DNA of 64,000 bases, taken from positions 1 to 64,000 of the forward strand of contig JAJNPS010000023.1 in NCBI GenBank assembly GCA_021155205.1, in the 5' to 3' direction. The notes beneath the pieces were generated by a model, which saw nothing but the letters and a program-made list of their open reading frames with translations, was not told where the DNA came from and did no database searches. Position numbers and translations under genes: made by a program. Below, piece by piece: positions 1 through 9,617 of the stretch. Source of the DNA: Rhodobacterales bacterium. GTDB taxonomy: Bacteria > Pseudomonadota > Alphaproteobacteria > Rhodobacterales > Rhodobacteraceae. Position 1 is the first letter of the stretch. Every line of letters begins with the position of its first letter.

Positions 1-19
1 GTCGGCACCGCGCCGTACC

Positions 20-667
20 TCAAGCCACAAGTCTCCGCGCGGCAATCCGGTGATAGGAGCGGTCAAGCTCTATCCCAAGGTAGTCGCAATTTGCATCGCA
101 AGCTGCAACGAGAGTGGAACCCGAGCCGCAGAACGGGTCCAGCACCAGCCCGCCTTCGGGACAGAATGCCTCAATCAGGGGCTTCAGAATTGAAATCGGC
201 TTCTGCGTCGGATGCAGCCGGTTCCCCGTGTAGGTCCAATCCATAACATCAGCAGGCGGATTGTTCGGCAGGGCTGGTTGGCCCTTGGCCAGCACATAAG
301 CCGACTCATGCGTGTAGCTGACGAAGCGTGCCTTCGACGCGTAACGCTTGCGGAACACGATATGCCCGACAATCCGAAAGCCCGCAGCGCGCCAGGCGCT
401 CATGAAGCGGTCGGTTTGGGTCCAGCCATAGAAGCTGACGCAAAGGCTGTCGTTTTTCAGGACGCGGTACATCGCGCGCGCTGCCGGTTCCAGCCAGTCA
501 CCTCTGTCGTCATTGGCGATGCTGCGCCCGGTCCGGTCCTTGTACCGTACGATATAGGGCGGATCGGTCAGGATGAAATCCACCGAGCGAGCTGGCATGG
601 CCTGCATGAGTTCAATGCAATCTCCCTGCCAGATGGCGTTGCGGATGGTGTCGGCTGTCGATGTCAT
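20..667 (-). CDS. Orphan beta-class DNA (adenine/cytosine-N4) methyltransferase
   Basis: 215-residue S-adenosylmethionine-dependent DNA methyltransferase. The catalytic DPPY motif lies near residues 35-38 and the SAM-binding DPFCGSGST motif near the C-terminus, which is the beta-class order of N4/N6 methylases (PF01555 type). The start at 667 was chosen because AGGAGG sits about 7 nt upstream; an open frame runs further up but looks non-coding. No restriction endonuclease is visible beside it, so it is probably a solitary methylase carried by the mobile element with the recombinase at 1219. Its target sequence cannot be predicted. A role in protecting the element or in regulation is inference only. 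Confidence 0.88.
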   Translation of the reverse strand: MTSTADTIRNAIWQGDCIELMQAMPARSVDFILTDPPYIVRYKDRTGRSIANDDRGDWLEPAARAMYRVLKNDSLCVSFYGWTQTDRFMSAWRAAGFRIVGHIVFRKRYASKARFVSYTHESAYVLAKGQPALPNNPPADVMDWTYTGNRLHPTQKPISILKPLIEAFCPEGGLVLDPFCGSGSTLVAACDANCDYLGIELDRSYHRIAARRLVA

Positions 668-949
668 GGCGTCCTCCTGCCTTGTTGCGGTTTCGGGATG
701 CGGCAGGACAGGCCGGAGAAGCGTTGCGCGCACCGACAGGAACACGGCCAACACGGGAGCGTGAGCGGAAGGAGCGGGCGGGCCGTTGCGCGCAAGGCGC
801 GGCCTGTTGCCAGAGCATTCACCGGGAAAACGCAAGGCAGGAGTCACCTGCATTCGGCCTCGGCCGATTCCAGACTCCCCACGGAAAGCGTGAAGACTGA
901 CCAGCCACTGGCCAATCCGCGCGGCGAAACATCCTGCACCACTTCGTGC
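668..949. other. Intergenic stretch of the mobile element
   Basis: 282 bp between the start of the methyltransferase (minus strand) and the start of the small gene at 950 (plus strand). It must hold the two divergent promoters. The methyltransferase Shine-Dalgarno sequence is at its left end. I see no convincing gene, terminator or repeat; the frames open through it lack a ribosome site and look like antisense noise. Confidence 0.5.
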
Positions 950-1222
950 ATGGAACAGGACAAAGGCAGCACCGGGCAAAGTAGGGAAGGCGCAAGCTGG
1001 CGTGTTCTCGATGATTTTCCTGAAGTCATTCCGGTTACGACGGATGAGCTCGATGTCGTTGAAGCTTTCTTGTTGGCGGAGCTACGCGCGATTATATCGG
1101 GAGAGACTACGGCGGTGGCTCGATTATCGCAGTCGCAGGACTCGGAACCGCCGCAAACCCATGCTGAAATCAAAGCTTCAGCCAAGGGCCGGAAGTACAG
1201 AGGCCGGGGGAACAGGCGATGA
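950..1222 (+). CDS. Small hypothetical protein upstream of serine recombinase
   Basis: 90-residue protein of unknown function. The start ATG at 950 is the first in the part of the frame that looks coding; the frame is open further upstream but there it is antisense to the methyltransferase. The middle (residues about 20-50) is an acidic, hydrophobic helix-forming segment, and the C-terminal 20 residues are rich in Lys, Arg and Gly. The stop overlaps the recombinase start (ATGA at 1219-1222), so the two genes are probably translationally coupled. A helper or regulator of the recombinase is plausible by position, but nothing in the sequence proves it. Confidence 0.6.
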   Translation: MEQDKGSTGQSREGASWRVLDDFPEVIPVTTDELDVVEAFLLAELRAIISGETTAVARLSQSQDSEPPQTHAEIKASAKGRKYRGRGNRR

Positions 1223-2904
1223 AGGCCAAGTCTCACGCAAATGCCGATCAGCCCGCCGTCGCGCGGGCCGCGCTCTACATGCGCGTTTCGACGGGACGCC
1301 AGGCCGACAGCGACCTTTCCATTCCTGATCAGCGACGCCAGGGCGTAGCCTATTGCGAGCAGCGCGGCTGGGAAGTCGTCGCCGAGTTTGTCGATGCGGG
1401 CCTGACCGGCACCGATGACAAGCGGCCGGAGTTCCAGCGTCTGCTGGAGCTTGCGACCGGCGGTGGCAAACCGTTCGATGTCGTTGTCGTGCATTCCTTC
1501 AGTCGCTTTGCGCGCGACCTCTTCCTGCACGAGTTCCAGATACGCCGCCTGCAAAAGGCGGGCGTGCGGCTTGTCAGCATGACGCAGGAGCTGGCCGATG
1601 ATCCCACCGGTGCAATGATCCGGCAGATATTCGCGCTGTTCGACGAGTACCAGTCAAAGGAAAACGCGAAGCACGTCCTCCGTGCAATGCAGGAGAATGC
1701 CCGTCAGGGCTTCTGGAATGGTGCGCAGGCACCCTATGGTTATACGATCGTCGCAGCCGAACAACGCGGGGCGAAGACCAAGAAGAAGCTGGCGATCGAT
1801 CCTGTCGAGGCCGAGGTTGTGCGGCTGATGTTCAAGCTGGTGAGGGAAGGGGATGGCGTATCCGGCCCCATGGGCATCAAGGCTACTACCTCCTGGCTCA
1901 ATGCCAGAGGCCACCGGACCCGGAGCGGTGCAAGGTGGGGCATCGGTCCCCTGCACAAGCTCATCACCAACACGGTCTATAAGGGCGAGTGCCGCTTCAA
2001 TCAGACGGATTCGAAAACACGCGCGGCAAAGCCGGAAGCCGACCAGATCGTGACTACCGTTGACCCGATCATCGATCCGGCGGTCTTTGACGCCATCCAG
2101 GCGGCGCTCAAGTCTCGTAACCCAAAAGCGACCCCGCCGCGTGTCGTAACGGGACCAATCCTTTTGACCGGAATTGCCACCTGCGCCAGTTGCGGAGGGG
2201 GCATGACGCTGCGCACGGGCAAGTCTGGCCGCTATCGCTACTACGCCTGCGCTACCTGCGCCCAGAAGGGCAAGGAGGCCTGCAAGGGACGCTCCATTCC
2301 GATGGACAAGCTCGATGATCTCGTGATCGGGAGGCTGGCGGACCAGCTCCTGACGCCGGAGCGGGTTGGAGAGCTCCTGCATGGTCTGATGGATCGCCAG
2401 ACGGCGCGGGATCAGGACTATGCCAATAGACTGACTGCGCTACGCGCGAAGCTATCTGAAGCGGAAGCCCGGCTGGGGCGGCTGTATCAGGCGATCGAGA
2501 ACGGCATTGCCGATCCCAATGACCCGACCCTCAAAGACCGGCTCGCTGCGGTGAAGGCGGAGAGGGACATCGCACAGGTCGCCTTTGATCGCGCCGTTGC
2601 GGAGATGCGGCCTGATGCCCGGATCACGGAAGAAAAGATTGCAGCCTTCGTCGAGGTCATGCGGACAAACGTGCTCACCGGCGACATTCCGTTCCGCCGG
2701 GCATGGCTGCGCGCCATGATCGACAATGTCGAGGTGGACGACACAGAAATCCGCATTCACGGAAGGCGGACGGTTCTGGAGCGGCTGGTAATGGGAGGAG
2801 GGGCATCCCCGGCTGGAGTGCCCAGTTTTGTTCGCAAATGGCGCACCCAGCACGATTCGAACGTGCGACCTTTGCCTTCGGAGGGCAACGCTCTATCCAG
2901 CTGA
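1219..2904 (+). CDS. Large serine recombinase (site-specific integrase), C-terminus read from tRNA-Arg
   Basis: 561 residues. The N-terminal resolvase domain carries the catalytic serine in YMRVSTGRQ (Ser24) and an SRFARD arginine motif. A recombinase domain follows (about residues 165-300), then a zinc-ribbon with CASC and CATC pairs (about 318-345), and a coiled-coil/helical tail (about 395-500). This is the architecture of large serine integrases that insert and excise phages and integrative elements. The last 22 codons, from TGG at 2839, are the antisense of the tRNA-Arg gene including its CCA, and the stop (2902-2904) lies in that tRNA. The true ancestral C-terminus may therefore have been replaced on integration. 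Overlaps the upstream small gene by 4 bp. Confidence 0.93.
   Translation: MKAKSHANADQPAVARAALYMRVSTGRQADSDLSIPDQRRQGVAYCEQRGWEVVAEFVDAGLTGTDDKRPEFQRLLELATGGGKPFDVVVVHSFSRFARDLFLHEFQIRRLQKAGVRLVSMTQELADDPTGAMIRQIFALFDEYQSKENAKHVLRAMQENARQGFWNGAQAPYGYTIVAAEQRGAKTKKKLAIDPVEAEVVRLMFKLVREGDGVSGPMGIKATTSWLNARGHRTRSGARWGIGPLHKLITNTVYKGECRFNQTDSKTRAAKPEADQIVTTVDPIIDPAVFDAIQAALKSRNPKATPPRVVTGPILLTGIATCASCGGGMTLRTGKSGRYRYYACATCAQKGKEACKGRSIPMDKLDDLVIGRLADQLLTPERVGELLHGLMDRQTARDQDYANRLTALRAKLSEAEARLGRLYQAIENGIADPNDPTLKDRLAAVKAERDIAQVAFDRAVAEMRPDARITEEKIAAFVEVMRTNVLTGDIPFRRAWLRAMIDNVEVDDTEIRIHGRRTVLERLVMGGGASPAGVPSFVRKWRTQHDSNVRPLPSEGNALSS
2839..2904. other. Candidate attachment site: recombinase 3' end overlapping tRNA-Arg 3' end
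   Basis: The recombinase frame and the tRNA-Arg gene share these bases on opposite strands. To the right is core genome (sufS); to the left is the mobile-element module. Integration into the 3' end of a tRNA regenerates the tRNA and leaves a direct repeat at the far junction, which would be outside this window. The exact crossover core cannot be placed without the other junction or an empty site. Confidence 0.55.
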
Positions 2905-2915
2905 GCTATGGGTGC
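2839..2915 (-). tRNA. tRNA-Arg (anticodon CCG)
   Basis: 77-nt tRNA with encoded CCA (2839-2841 on the complement). The 7-bp acceptor stem pairs GCACCCA with TGGGTGC. The D arm, T arm (GTTCGAATC) and anticodon arm (stem TTGCC/GGCAA, loop CTCCGAA) fold canonically, giving anticodon CCG for codon CGG. It lies just downstream of sufS on the same strand and next to the serine recombinase that ends inside it. Confidence 0.96.
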
Positions 2916-2971
2916 CTGCGCGACTGCTTAGCCGATGCGCAACGGGGATTCAACGCCTAACGGCCCTGCCC

Positions 2972-4192
2972 CTAGCCGAAGAGATCGCGGCACAGTTCCA
3001 GCCCCGAGACCAGCGCGTCAACCTCGTCGGTCGTGTTGTACATCCCGAACGACGCGCGACAGGTCGCGCCGACACCCAGATGCGTCATCAGCGGCATCGC
3101 GCAATGGGTCCCGGCGCGCACCGCGATGCCGCGCTTGTCCAGCACGGTGGAAATGTCATGCGCATGGGCCGCACCGTCCAGCGTGAACGAAAAGATCGCA
3201 CCCTTCGATGCGGAATTGCCCTGAATGTTCAACCAGTTCAGACCCGACAGCCGCGTTTGTGCATAGTCCCGCAGCAACCGCTCATGCGCGGCGATACGGT
3301 CCATCCCGATACCCGTCAGATAGTCCAGCGCAACGCCGAGACCGATCTGCTGGACGATCCCCGGCGTGCCGGCCTCGAACTTCATCGGCGGGTCGTTCCA
3401 GGTCACGCCGTCGCGCGCAACTTCGCGGATCATGTCGCCACCACCGAGGAAGGGGCGCATTTCGTCCATCCTCTCACGCTTTATGAAGATCGCTCCGGAA
3501 CCGCTTGGTCCATATAACTTATGTCCGGTAATGGTATAGAAATCGCAACCCAGGGCCTCGACATCCACCGGCATGTGAACGGCAGCCTGGCTGCCATCGA
3601 CCAGCACCGGAACGCCCCGGTCATGGGCGTCCCGGCAGATGGCGGCAACGTCCACGACCGTGCCCAGCACGTTGGACATGTGGGTGACGGCCACCAGCCG
3701 CGTTCTCGGGCCGATGGCGTCGATCACCGCCTGCGGGTCAAGATCGCCCCTGGCATCGACATCGACCCATTTCAGCACCACGCCCTGCCGTTCGCGCAGG
3801 AAGTGCCAGGGCACGATATTGGCGTGGTGCTCCATGATCGACAGGACGACCTCGTCGCCCGGCCGGAACCGGGGGGCCGCCCAGGCATAGGACACCAGGT
3901 TGATCGCCTCGGTGGTGCCGGTGGTAAAGACGATCTCGCTTTCGCTGGATGCGTTCAGGAACCGTGCGATGATCCCGCGCGCGGCCTCGTACTTGTCGGT
4001 GGCAAGGTTGGACAGGTAATGCAACCCCCTGTGCACATTTGCATATTCCATGGAATAGGCGTGCGTGACCGCATCAATGACGGCGCGCGGCTTTTGCGCA
4101 GATGCGCCATTGTCGAGATAAACCAGCGCCTTGCCGTTCACCTGCCGCGACAGGATCGGGAAATCGGCACGGATGGCGTTGACGTCATACAC
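2972..4192 (-). CDS. sufS: SufS, group II cysteine desulfurase
   Basis: 406 residues, typical length. This pyridoxal-phosphate enzyme removes sulfur from cysteine as a protein persulfide for SufBCD-dependent Fe-S cluster assembly in the cytoplasm. The PLP lysine is Lys225 in TGHKLYGPSG, and the catalytic cysteine is Cys364 in RAGTHCAMP, the RxGxHCA form of group II enzymes. It starts with GTG, 3 bp after the stop of the upstream YIP1-like gene. It is the last gene of the suf operon in this window; sufA, sufE and DUF59/sufT are not found after it, because tRNA-Arg and the mobile element follow. Confidence 0.97.
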   Translation of the reverse strand: MYDVNAIRADFPILSRQVNGKALVYLDNGASAQKPRAVIDAVTHAYSMEYANVHRGLHYLSNLATDKYEAARGIIARFLNASSESEIVFTTGTTEAINLVSYAWAAPRFRPGDEVVLSIMEHHANIVPWHFLRERQGVVLKWVDVDARGDLDPQAVIDAIGPRTRLVAVTHMSNVLGTVVDVAAICRDAHDRGVPVLVDGSQAAVHMPVDVEALGCDFYTITGHKLYGPSGSGAIFIKRERMDEMRPFLGGGDMIREVARDGVTWNDPPMKFEAGTPGIVQQIGLGVALDYLTGIGMDRIAAHERLLRDYAQTRLSGLNWLNIQGNSASKGAIFSFTLDGAAHAHDISTVLDKRGIAVRAGTHCAMPLMTHLGVGATCRASFGMYNTTDEVDALVSGLELCRDLFG

Positions 4193-4195
4193 CGC

Positions 4196-4783
4196 TCACC
4201 CCCCCATCCCTGCCGACATGAACGGCATCAGCAACAGCGACGCCAATATGGCCGCCGCCACCAGGGTTGCGATGATGCCGACCAGCACCAGGCCGGGCGA
4301 CGAAAATCCGTGCAGTTCCGCGATGAAGCCGGTCAAAAGCCAGAAAACCAGCACCAGCCCCGCCAGCCCCAGCAGGTTCGTGGCGACGGGAAACAGCAAA
4401 AGCGCCGCGATCTGCACCAGTTGAAAGCCCAGCAGGACCGCCTGCCACCAGACCATCAGGATCAGCGCATCGGCAAAGCTGCCCCGCCCGCCCCGCCAGC
4501 GCCCGACCCCGTAGGCCAGCGCGGCCATGAGAACCAGGATACCCCCCTGCGCCAGCGCGCTTTCGAACGGCGCCGGAAAACCGAAAAGCATCTGCTGATC
4601 GGCCACCGGCAACAGGGTCAGCGACACATGCAGCAGCAGCGCCGACAGGATCGCCGTCAGGGCAAGCGCCATCCAGCGTGCCGCCATCGGCAGTTGCGCC
4701 GCCAGAACCTGCCTTGCCGCCAGACGCGGGTCGGCAATGGTCTGCTTCGCCAGCATCCAAAGGGTTTGCACCAGATTGTCCAC
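4196..4783 (-). CDS. YIP1-family-like integral membrane protein in the suf operon (second copy)
   Basis: 195 residues with an amphipathic N-terminus and about five hydrophobic segments. It resembles the YIP1 superfamily membrane proteins commonly seen in alphaproteobacteria. The start is GTG, abutting the TGA stop of the preceding gene (TGAGTG), with a purine-rich GGCGGAAAG just upstream. It lies between the first YIP1-like gene and sufS, all tightly packed. A role in iron-sulfur assembly is suggested only by position; no metal-binding motif or catalytic residue is evident. Confidence 0.8.
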   Translation of the reverse strand: MDNLVQTLWMLAKQTIADPRLAARQVLAAQLPMAARWMALALTAILSALLLHVSLTLLPVADQQMLFGFPAPFESALAQGGILVLMAALAYGVGRWRGGRGSFADALILMVWWQAVLLGFQLVQIAALLLFPVATNLLGLAGLVLVFWLLTGFIAELHGFSSPGLVLVGIIATLVAAAILASLLLMPFMSAGMGG

Positions 4784-5263
4784 TCAGCTTTCCGCCTCGA
4801 TCAGCATCTGCATCCACAGTGTCACGAACACCAGCGCCACCACAATTCCCAGCGCGGTCGTGGCCGCCACCGGACCCATGAGGCCGGACGCCAGCCCGTG
4901 CAGCAGCATGGCAGGCGTCGTCGCCAAGAGCGCCCAGAACAGAGCCAGACGCGCGCCGAACCCCGTCCCCCTGCCCCCGAAAAGTTTCGCGATCAGGCGG
5001 CTGATCCCGGCAATGGCGTAAAAGAGCAGCGGCACCATGAAGATCAGCGCGAACAGCGACACGCCCAGCCGCGCGTCCAGCGGAATGTCGGGCGACAGCT
5101 GTGCCTCGCGGGCCAGACGCGGCGCCTGCGCCACAAAGATCAGCGCACAGGCCCCCATCAGGATCGCCAGCGCACGCCCCTCGTCGGGTCCGCGGTCAAG
5201 CATCTGCCGGATCACGGCGCGGGGATGCCGCCAGGTTCGCAGAATGTCGGTGGTGATGGCCAT
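4784..5263 (-). CDS. YIP1-family-like integral membrane protein in the suf operon (first copy)
   Basis: 159 residues. The N-terminal segment (TWRHPRAVIRQML) is a motif typical of YIP1-like proteins, followed by about four transmembrane helices. It is directly adjacent to sufD (stop of sufD at 5264) and to the second YIP1-like gene. The two may form a heteromeric membrane partner of the Suf machinery or merely be co-expressed; the sequence does not decide this. Family assignment is moderate because YIP1 domains diverge strongly. Confidence 0.8.
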   Translation of the reverse strand: MAITTDILRTWRHPRAVIRQMLDRGPDEGRALAILMGACALIFVAQAPRLAREAQLSPDIPLDARLGVSLFALIFMVPLLFYAIAGISRLIAKLFGGRGTGFGARLALFWALLATTPAMLLHGLASGLMGPVAATTALGIVVALVFVTLWMQMLIEAES

Positions 5264-6550
5264 TCAAAGGGCGTGCCGGGCAAGCCAGCCCTCCAGCCGC
5301 GCGCGGATGTCGTCGGCGATCGCGGCGTCGTCGATTTCGGCGATGGCCTCGGCGAGGAACGCCAGCACCAGCAGGGACTGCGCCTGACGGCGCGGCACGC
5401 CGCGCGACTGCAGGTAGAAAAGCGCCGTTTCGTCGATCGCCCCCGAGGTTGATCCGTGGCTGCATTTCACGTCATCGGCATAGATTTCCAGTTCCGGCTT
5501 GGCCAGGAACTGACTGTCCTCGTCCAGGAGCAGGCTTTGGCTGATCTGGTAGCCGTCGGTCTTCTGCGCGATCTGACGCACCAGAATTTTGCCCTGGAAT
5601 ACGCCGACGGCACCATTCTTCAGGACTTTCTTGAACACCTGGCGGCTTTCGCAGCGCGGCGCGCCATGCGTGACGAAAACGGTATCGTCATGGTGGAACT
5701 GACCGTCCCCGACCGCCGCGCCCGCGACATGCGCGATGCCCCCCTCGCCCGCCAGATCCACCACGACCTCGTTGCGGGTCAGCGCCCCATTGGCCGTCAG
5801 GGTAAAGGACTTGAACAGCGCGCCCGCCCCGAGCCGCGCGAAAAGATGCGTCACGGCGCGGCGTTCGTGGTCGCGCCCTTGCAGGCGGACATGGTGGAAC
5901 GCGGCCCCCCCAGCCACGTCCACCTCCATTACCTTGTTGAACCGGGCGGCGGCCGGGCCGCTTTCCAGCAGGGTCAGCGCCGCCCCCTCCTCCAGCTTGA
6001 TGCAGTGATGCAGGATGGTGTCTGAAGCTGTTGATCTGTGATGATAAATTATAGCAACTGGGCGCGCCGCCATGGCCGTCACACGGATCAGCACGCCGTC
6101 AGTGGCATAGGCGGTATTGAGGGCTGCAAAGGGGCGCGCTACCGGCGACTGACCCCGCGCCTCCAGCACGCCATACAGCTCGCGCGCCCAGTGGATGTCG
6201 GTCCCGGCGCCGGTGGCAAGCCGTTCGATCTCGATTCCGCTGCCGGTCAAGGGATCGGAGGCAGCCGGATCAAAGACGCCATCGACAAAGACCACCTTCA
6301 GGCAATCGATCGCCGCAAAGGCCGGGGCTTCGTCGCGGGGATCAAACACCGCGGCGGCAGGTGCGGCGGGCGCGTTCAGTGTCGCGGGATCGGTATAGCG
6401 CCAGTATTCGGCGCGGCGTGTCGGCAGACCCATCGCCTGCAGGCGCGCAAATGCATCGGCCCGCGCCGCACCCAGCCAGCCGCCGGGCACCAGCGCCAGT
6501 CCCGCAGTCCTGGCGGTCAGCGCATCGTCGCGCGCCTGTGCCAAAGCCAT
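5264..6550 (-). CDS. sufD: SufD, Fe-S cluster scaffold subunit
   Basis: 428 residues. SufD partners SufB and the ATPase SufC in the SufBC2D scaffold that builds Fe-S clusters. The beta-helical core and a C-terminal region with HGSTSGAIDETALFYLQSRG are diagnostic of the SufB/SufD family. The ATG at 6550 overlaps the sufC stop as TGATG, which favours it over the GTG one codon upstream. It ends directly at the first YIP1-like gene. Confidence 0.95.
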   Translation of the reverse strand: MALAQARDDALTARTAGLALVPGGWLGAARADAFARLQAMGLPTRRAEYWRYTDPATLNAPAAPAAAVFDPRDEAPAFAAIDCLKVVFVDGVFDPAASDPLTGSGIEIERLATGAGTDIHWARELYGVLEARGQSPVARPFAALNTAYATDGVLIRVTAMAARPVAIIYHHRSTASDTILHHCIKLEEGAALTLLESGPAAARFNKVMEVDVAGGAAFHHVRLQGRDHERRAVTHLFARLGAGALFKSFTLTANGALTRNEVVVDLAGEGGIAHVAGAAVGDGQFHHDDTVFVTHGAPRCESRQVFKKVLKNGAVGVFQGKILVRQIAQKTDGYQISQSLLLDEDSQFLAKPELEIYADDVKCSHGSTSGAIDETALFYLQSRGVPRRQAQSLLVLAFLAEAIAEIDDAAIADDIRARLEGWLARHAL

Positions 6551-7305
6551 CACTCCGCCTCCACGATCAGGCCGGCATAGCCATTCGCCTCGACCTCCAG
6601 CGCCAGCTCGGGGCCACCCGACCTGATGATGCGCCCGGCAGCCATGATGTGGACGACATCGGGCTGGATATGATCGAGCAGTCGCTGGTAATGCGTGATC
6701 ACCAGGAACGACCGGCCTGCGTCCCGCAGCGCATTGACGCCCTCGGCGACCAGCTTCATGGCATCGACATCCAGACCGCTGTCGGTTTCATCCAGGATGC
6801 ACATCTTCGGTTCCAGCATGGCCATCTGCAGGATTTCATTGCGCTTTTTCTCGCCGCCGGAGAATCCGACATTCACCGGGCGCTTCAGCATTTCGGCGTC
6901 GATCTTCAGGCTCTTGGCCTTGTCGCGCACGGATTTCAGGAAATCGCCCGCGCTCAGCTCCGGCTCTCCACGCGCCTTGCGCTGTGCGTTTACCGCCGTG
7001 CGCAGAAAGGTCATGTTGCCGACGCCGGGGATTTCGACCGGGTACTGGAATGCCAGAAACAGGCCCGCCGCGGCGCGCTCCTCGGGTTGCATGTCCAGCA
7101 GGTTCGCACCCATCAGTTCGGCCGACCCATCCGTGACCTGATACCCCTCGCGGCCCGCCAGAACATAAGACAGCGTCGATTTGCCCGAACCGTTCGGCCC
7201 CATGATGGCATGGACCTGACCCGCGCCGATGGTCAGATCGACGCCGCGCAGGATGGCCTTGTCCTCGGCTTCAAGACGGACGTTCAAATTACTGATTTTC
7301 AACAT
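6550..7305 (-). CDS. sufC: SufC, ATPase of the Suf Fe-S assembly complex
   Basis: 251 residues, usual SufC length. ABC-type ATPase with Walker A GPNGSGKST, signature FSGGEKKR and Walker B ILDETDSGLD. ATP hydrolysis by SufC reshapes SufBD during cluster assembly. I chose the ATG at 7305 because an AAGGAAAG ribosome site precedes it and the protein then begins with the conserved MLKISNL; the open frame upstream is not conserved-looking. About 145 bp separate it from the upstream membrane-protein gene, longer than the other operon gaps. Confidence 0.97.
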   Translation of the reverse strand: MLKISNLNVRLEAEDKAILRGVDLTIGAGQVHAIMGPNGSGKSTLSYVLAGREGYQVTDGSAELMGANLLDMQPEERAAAGLFLAFQYPVEIPGVGNMTFLRTAVNAQRKARGEPELSAGDFLKSVRDKAKSLKIDAEMLKRPVNVGFSGGEKKRNEILQMAMLEPKMCILDETDSGLDVDAMKLVAEGVNALRDAGRSFLVITHYQRLLDHIQPDVVHIMAAGRIIRSGGPELALEVEANGYAGLIVEAE

Positions 7306-7450
7306 TATTCTTTCCTTGTGGCCGGGGCGGAGGAATGGGTTGGATTGGCCTGCAGCGCACCGCCGGGGCAACAAATGCAAAAGGCGCCCGATGGCAGGTC
7401 GCCACGGGCCGCGTCGGACCGGATTGCGTCGTCAAGACTCTCGCGGAGGG

Positions 7451-7981
7451 TCAGAAGGTGAAAGACTGGCCTTGCCAGACGACCGATTGCGGTTTCGTCG
7501 TGGACTGCACCAGATCGACCCAGTTTTGCGAAAAGACCTGCGCGAAGGTGTCGGGAAAGACATGCACGGCGTTGTGATAAAGAAACATCGTGCCGACCGC
7601 CGTGACGGCCATGACGGTTTTGAACAGGCGCGCGCGGAACGGCAGGGCGCGCCCGATGACAAAGACGACCGCCAGCGCGGCGCCGGCCTGAATTCCCATT
7701 TCGGTGACGGGGTTGGGAACGCCGGCGCCCTGCCCCATCATCTGGAACCTGATCCATGTCGCAATCCCAAAGGACAGCACACCCAGACCCGTCGCCAGCA
7801 TCAGAAACACCGGCATCAGGGCGTTGGCGGCCGCAGCGGCCGGTCCTGCGGTCTTGCCGCCCCTGCGATAGGTGATCTGATAGACCTCGTCGAGGCCGAC
7901 ATAGATCGTCGATTTCGAAGAACCCGCCCCCGCCGCGATCCGCGCCACCCGCGCATTGAAGTCCGGATTTGACATCGACAT
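7451..7981 (-). CDS. Unknown membrane protein between sufB and sufC
   Basis: 176 residues starting MSMSNPDF; an in-frame ATG two codons later is an alternative. A soluble N-terminal part of about 45 residues is followed by three or four hydrophobic helices (about 48-75, 92-112, 118-140). I recognise no domain. It sits inside the suf operon, 101 bp after sufB and 145 bp before sufC, on the same strand. Conservation in this position across Rhodobacterales is my recollection rather than something the sequence shows. A membrane anchor for the Suf system is only a hypothesis. Confidence 0.8.
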   Translation of the reverse strand: MSMSNPDFNARVARIAAGAGSSKSTIYVGLDEVYQITYRRGGKTAGPAAAAANALMPVFLMLATGLGVLSFGIATWIRFQMMGQGAGVPNPVTEMGIQAGAALAVVFVIGRALPFRARLFKTVMAVTAVGTMFLYHNAVHVFPDTFAQVFSQNWVDLVQSTTKPQSVVWQGQSFTF

Positions 7982-8082
7982 TGCCAGCACCTTTACCACC
8001 ACGAATTTCGGGTGACATAGCCGTCCAACCATGGCGACAATAAGAAGCAAAAGGAACCATTTCGTGCCGCCCTGCCACTTTG

Positions 8083-9597
<1,515 letters not shown>

Positions 9598-9617
9598 CGT
9601 CCTATTCCCCTGTCATC

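Noticed and set aside
2703..3517. Two plus-strand frames running across tRNA-Arg into the sufS region
   Set aside because: They merely translate the tRNA antisense and the sufS complementary strand. Peptides of this kind are a known annotation artefact near tRNA-Arg genes.
3521..5452. Long open frame (643 codons) on the plus strand opposite the suf genes
   Set aside because: Composition is His/Gln/Arg-rich, no ribosome site, and it is fully antisense to sufS, two YIP1-like genes and the start of sufD. High G+C makes such frames common.
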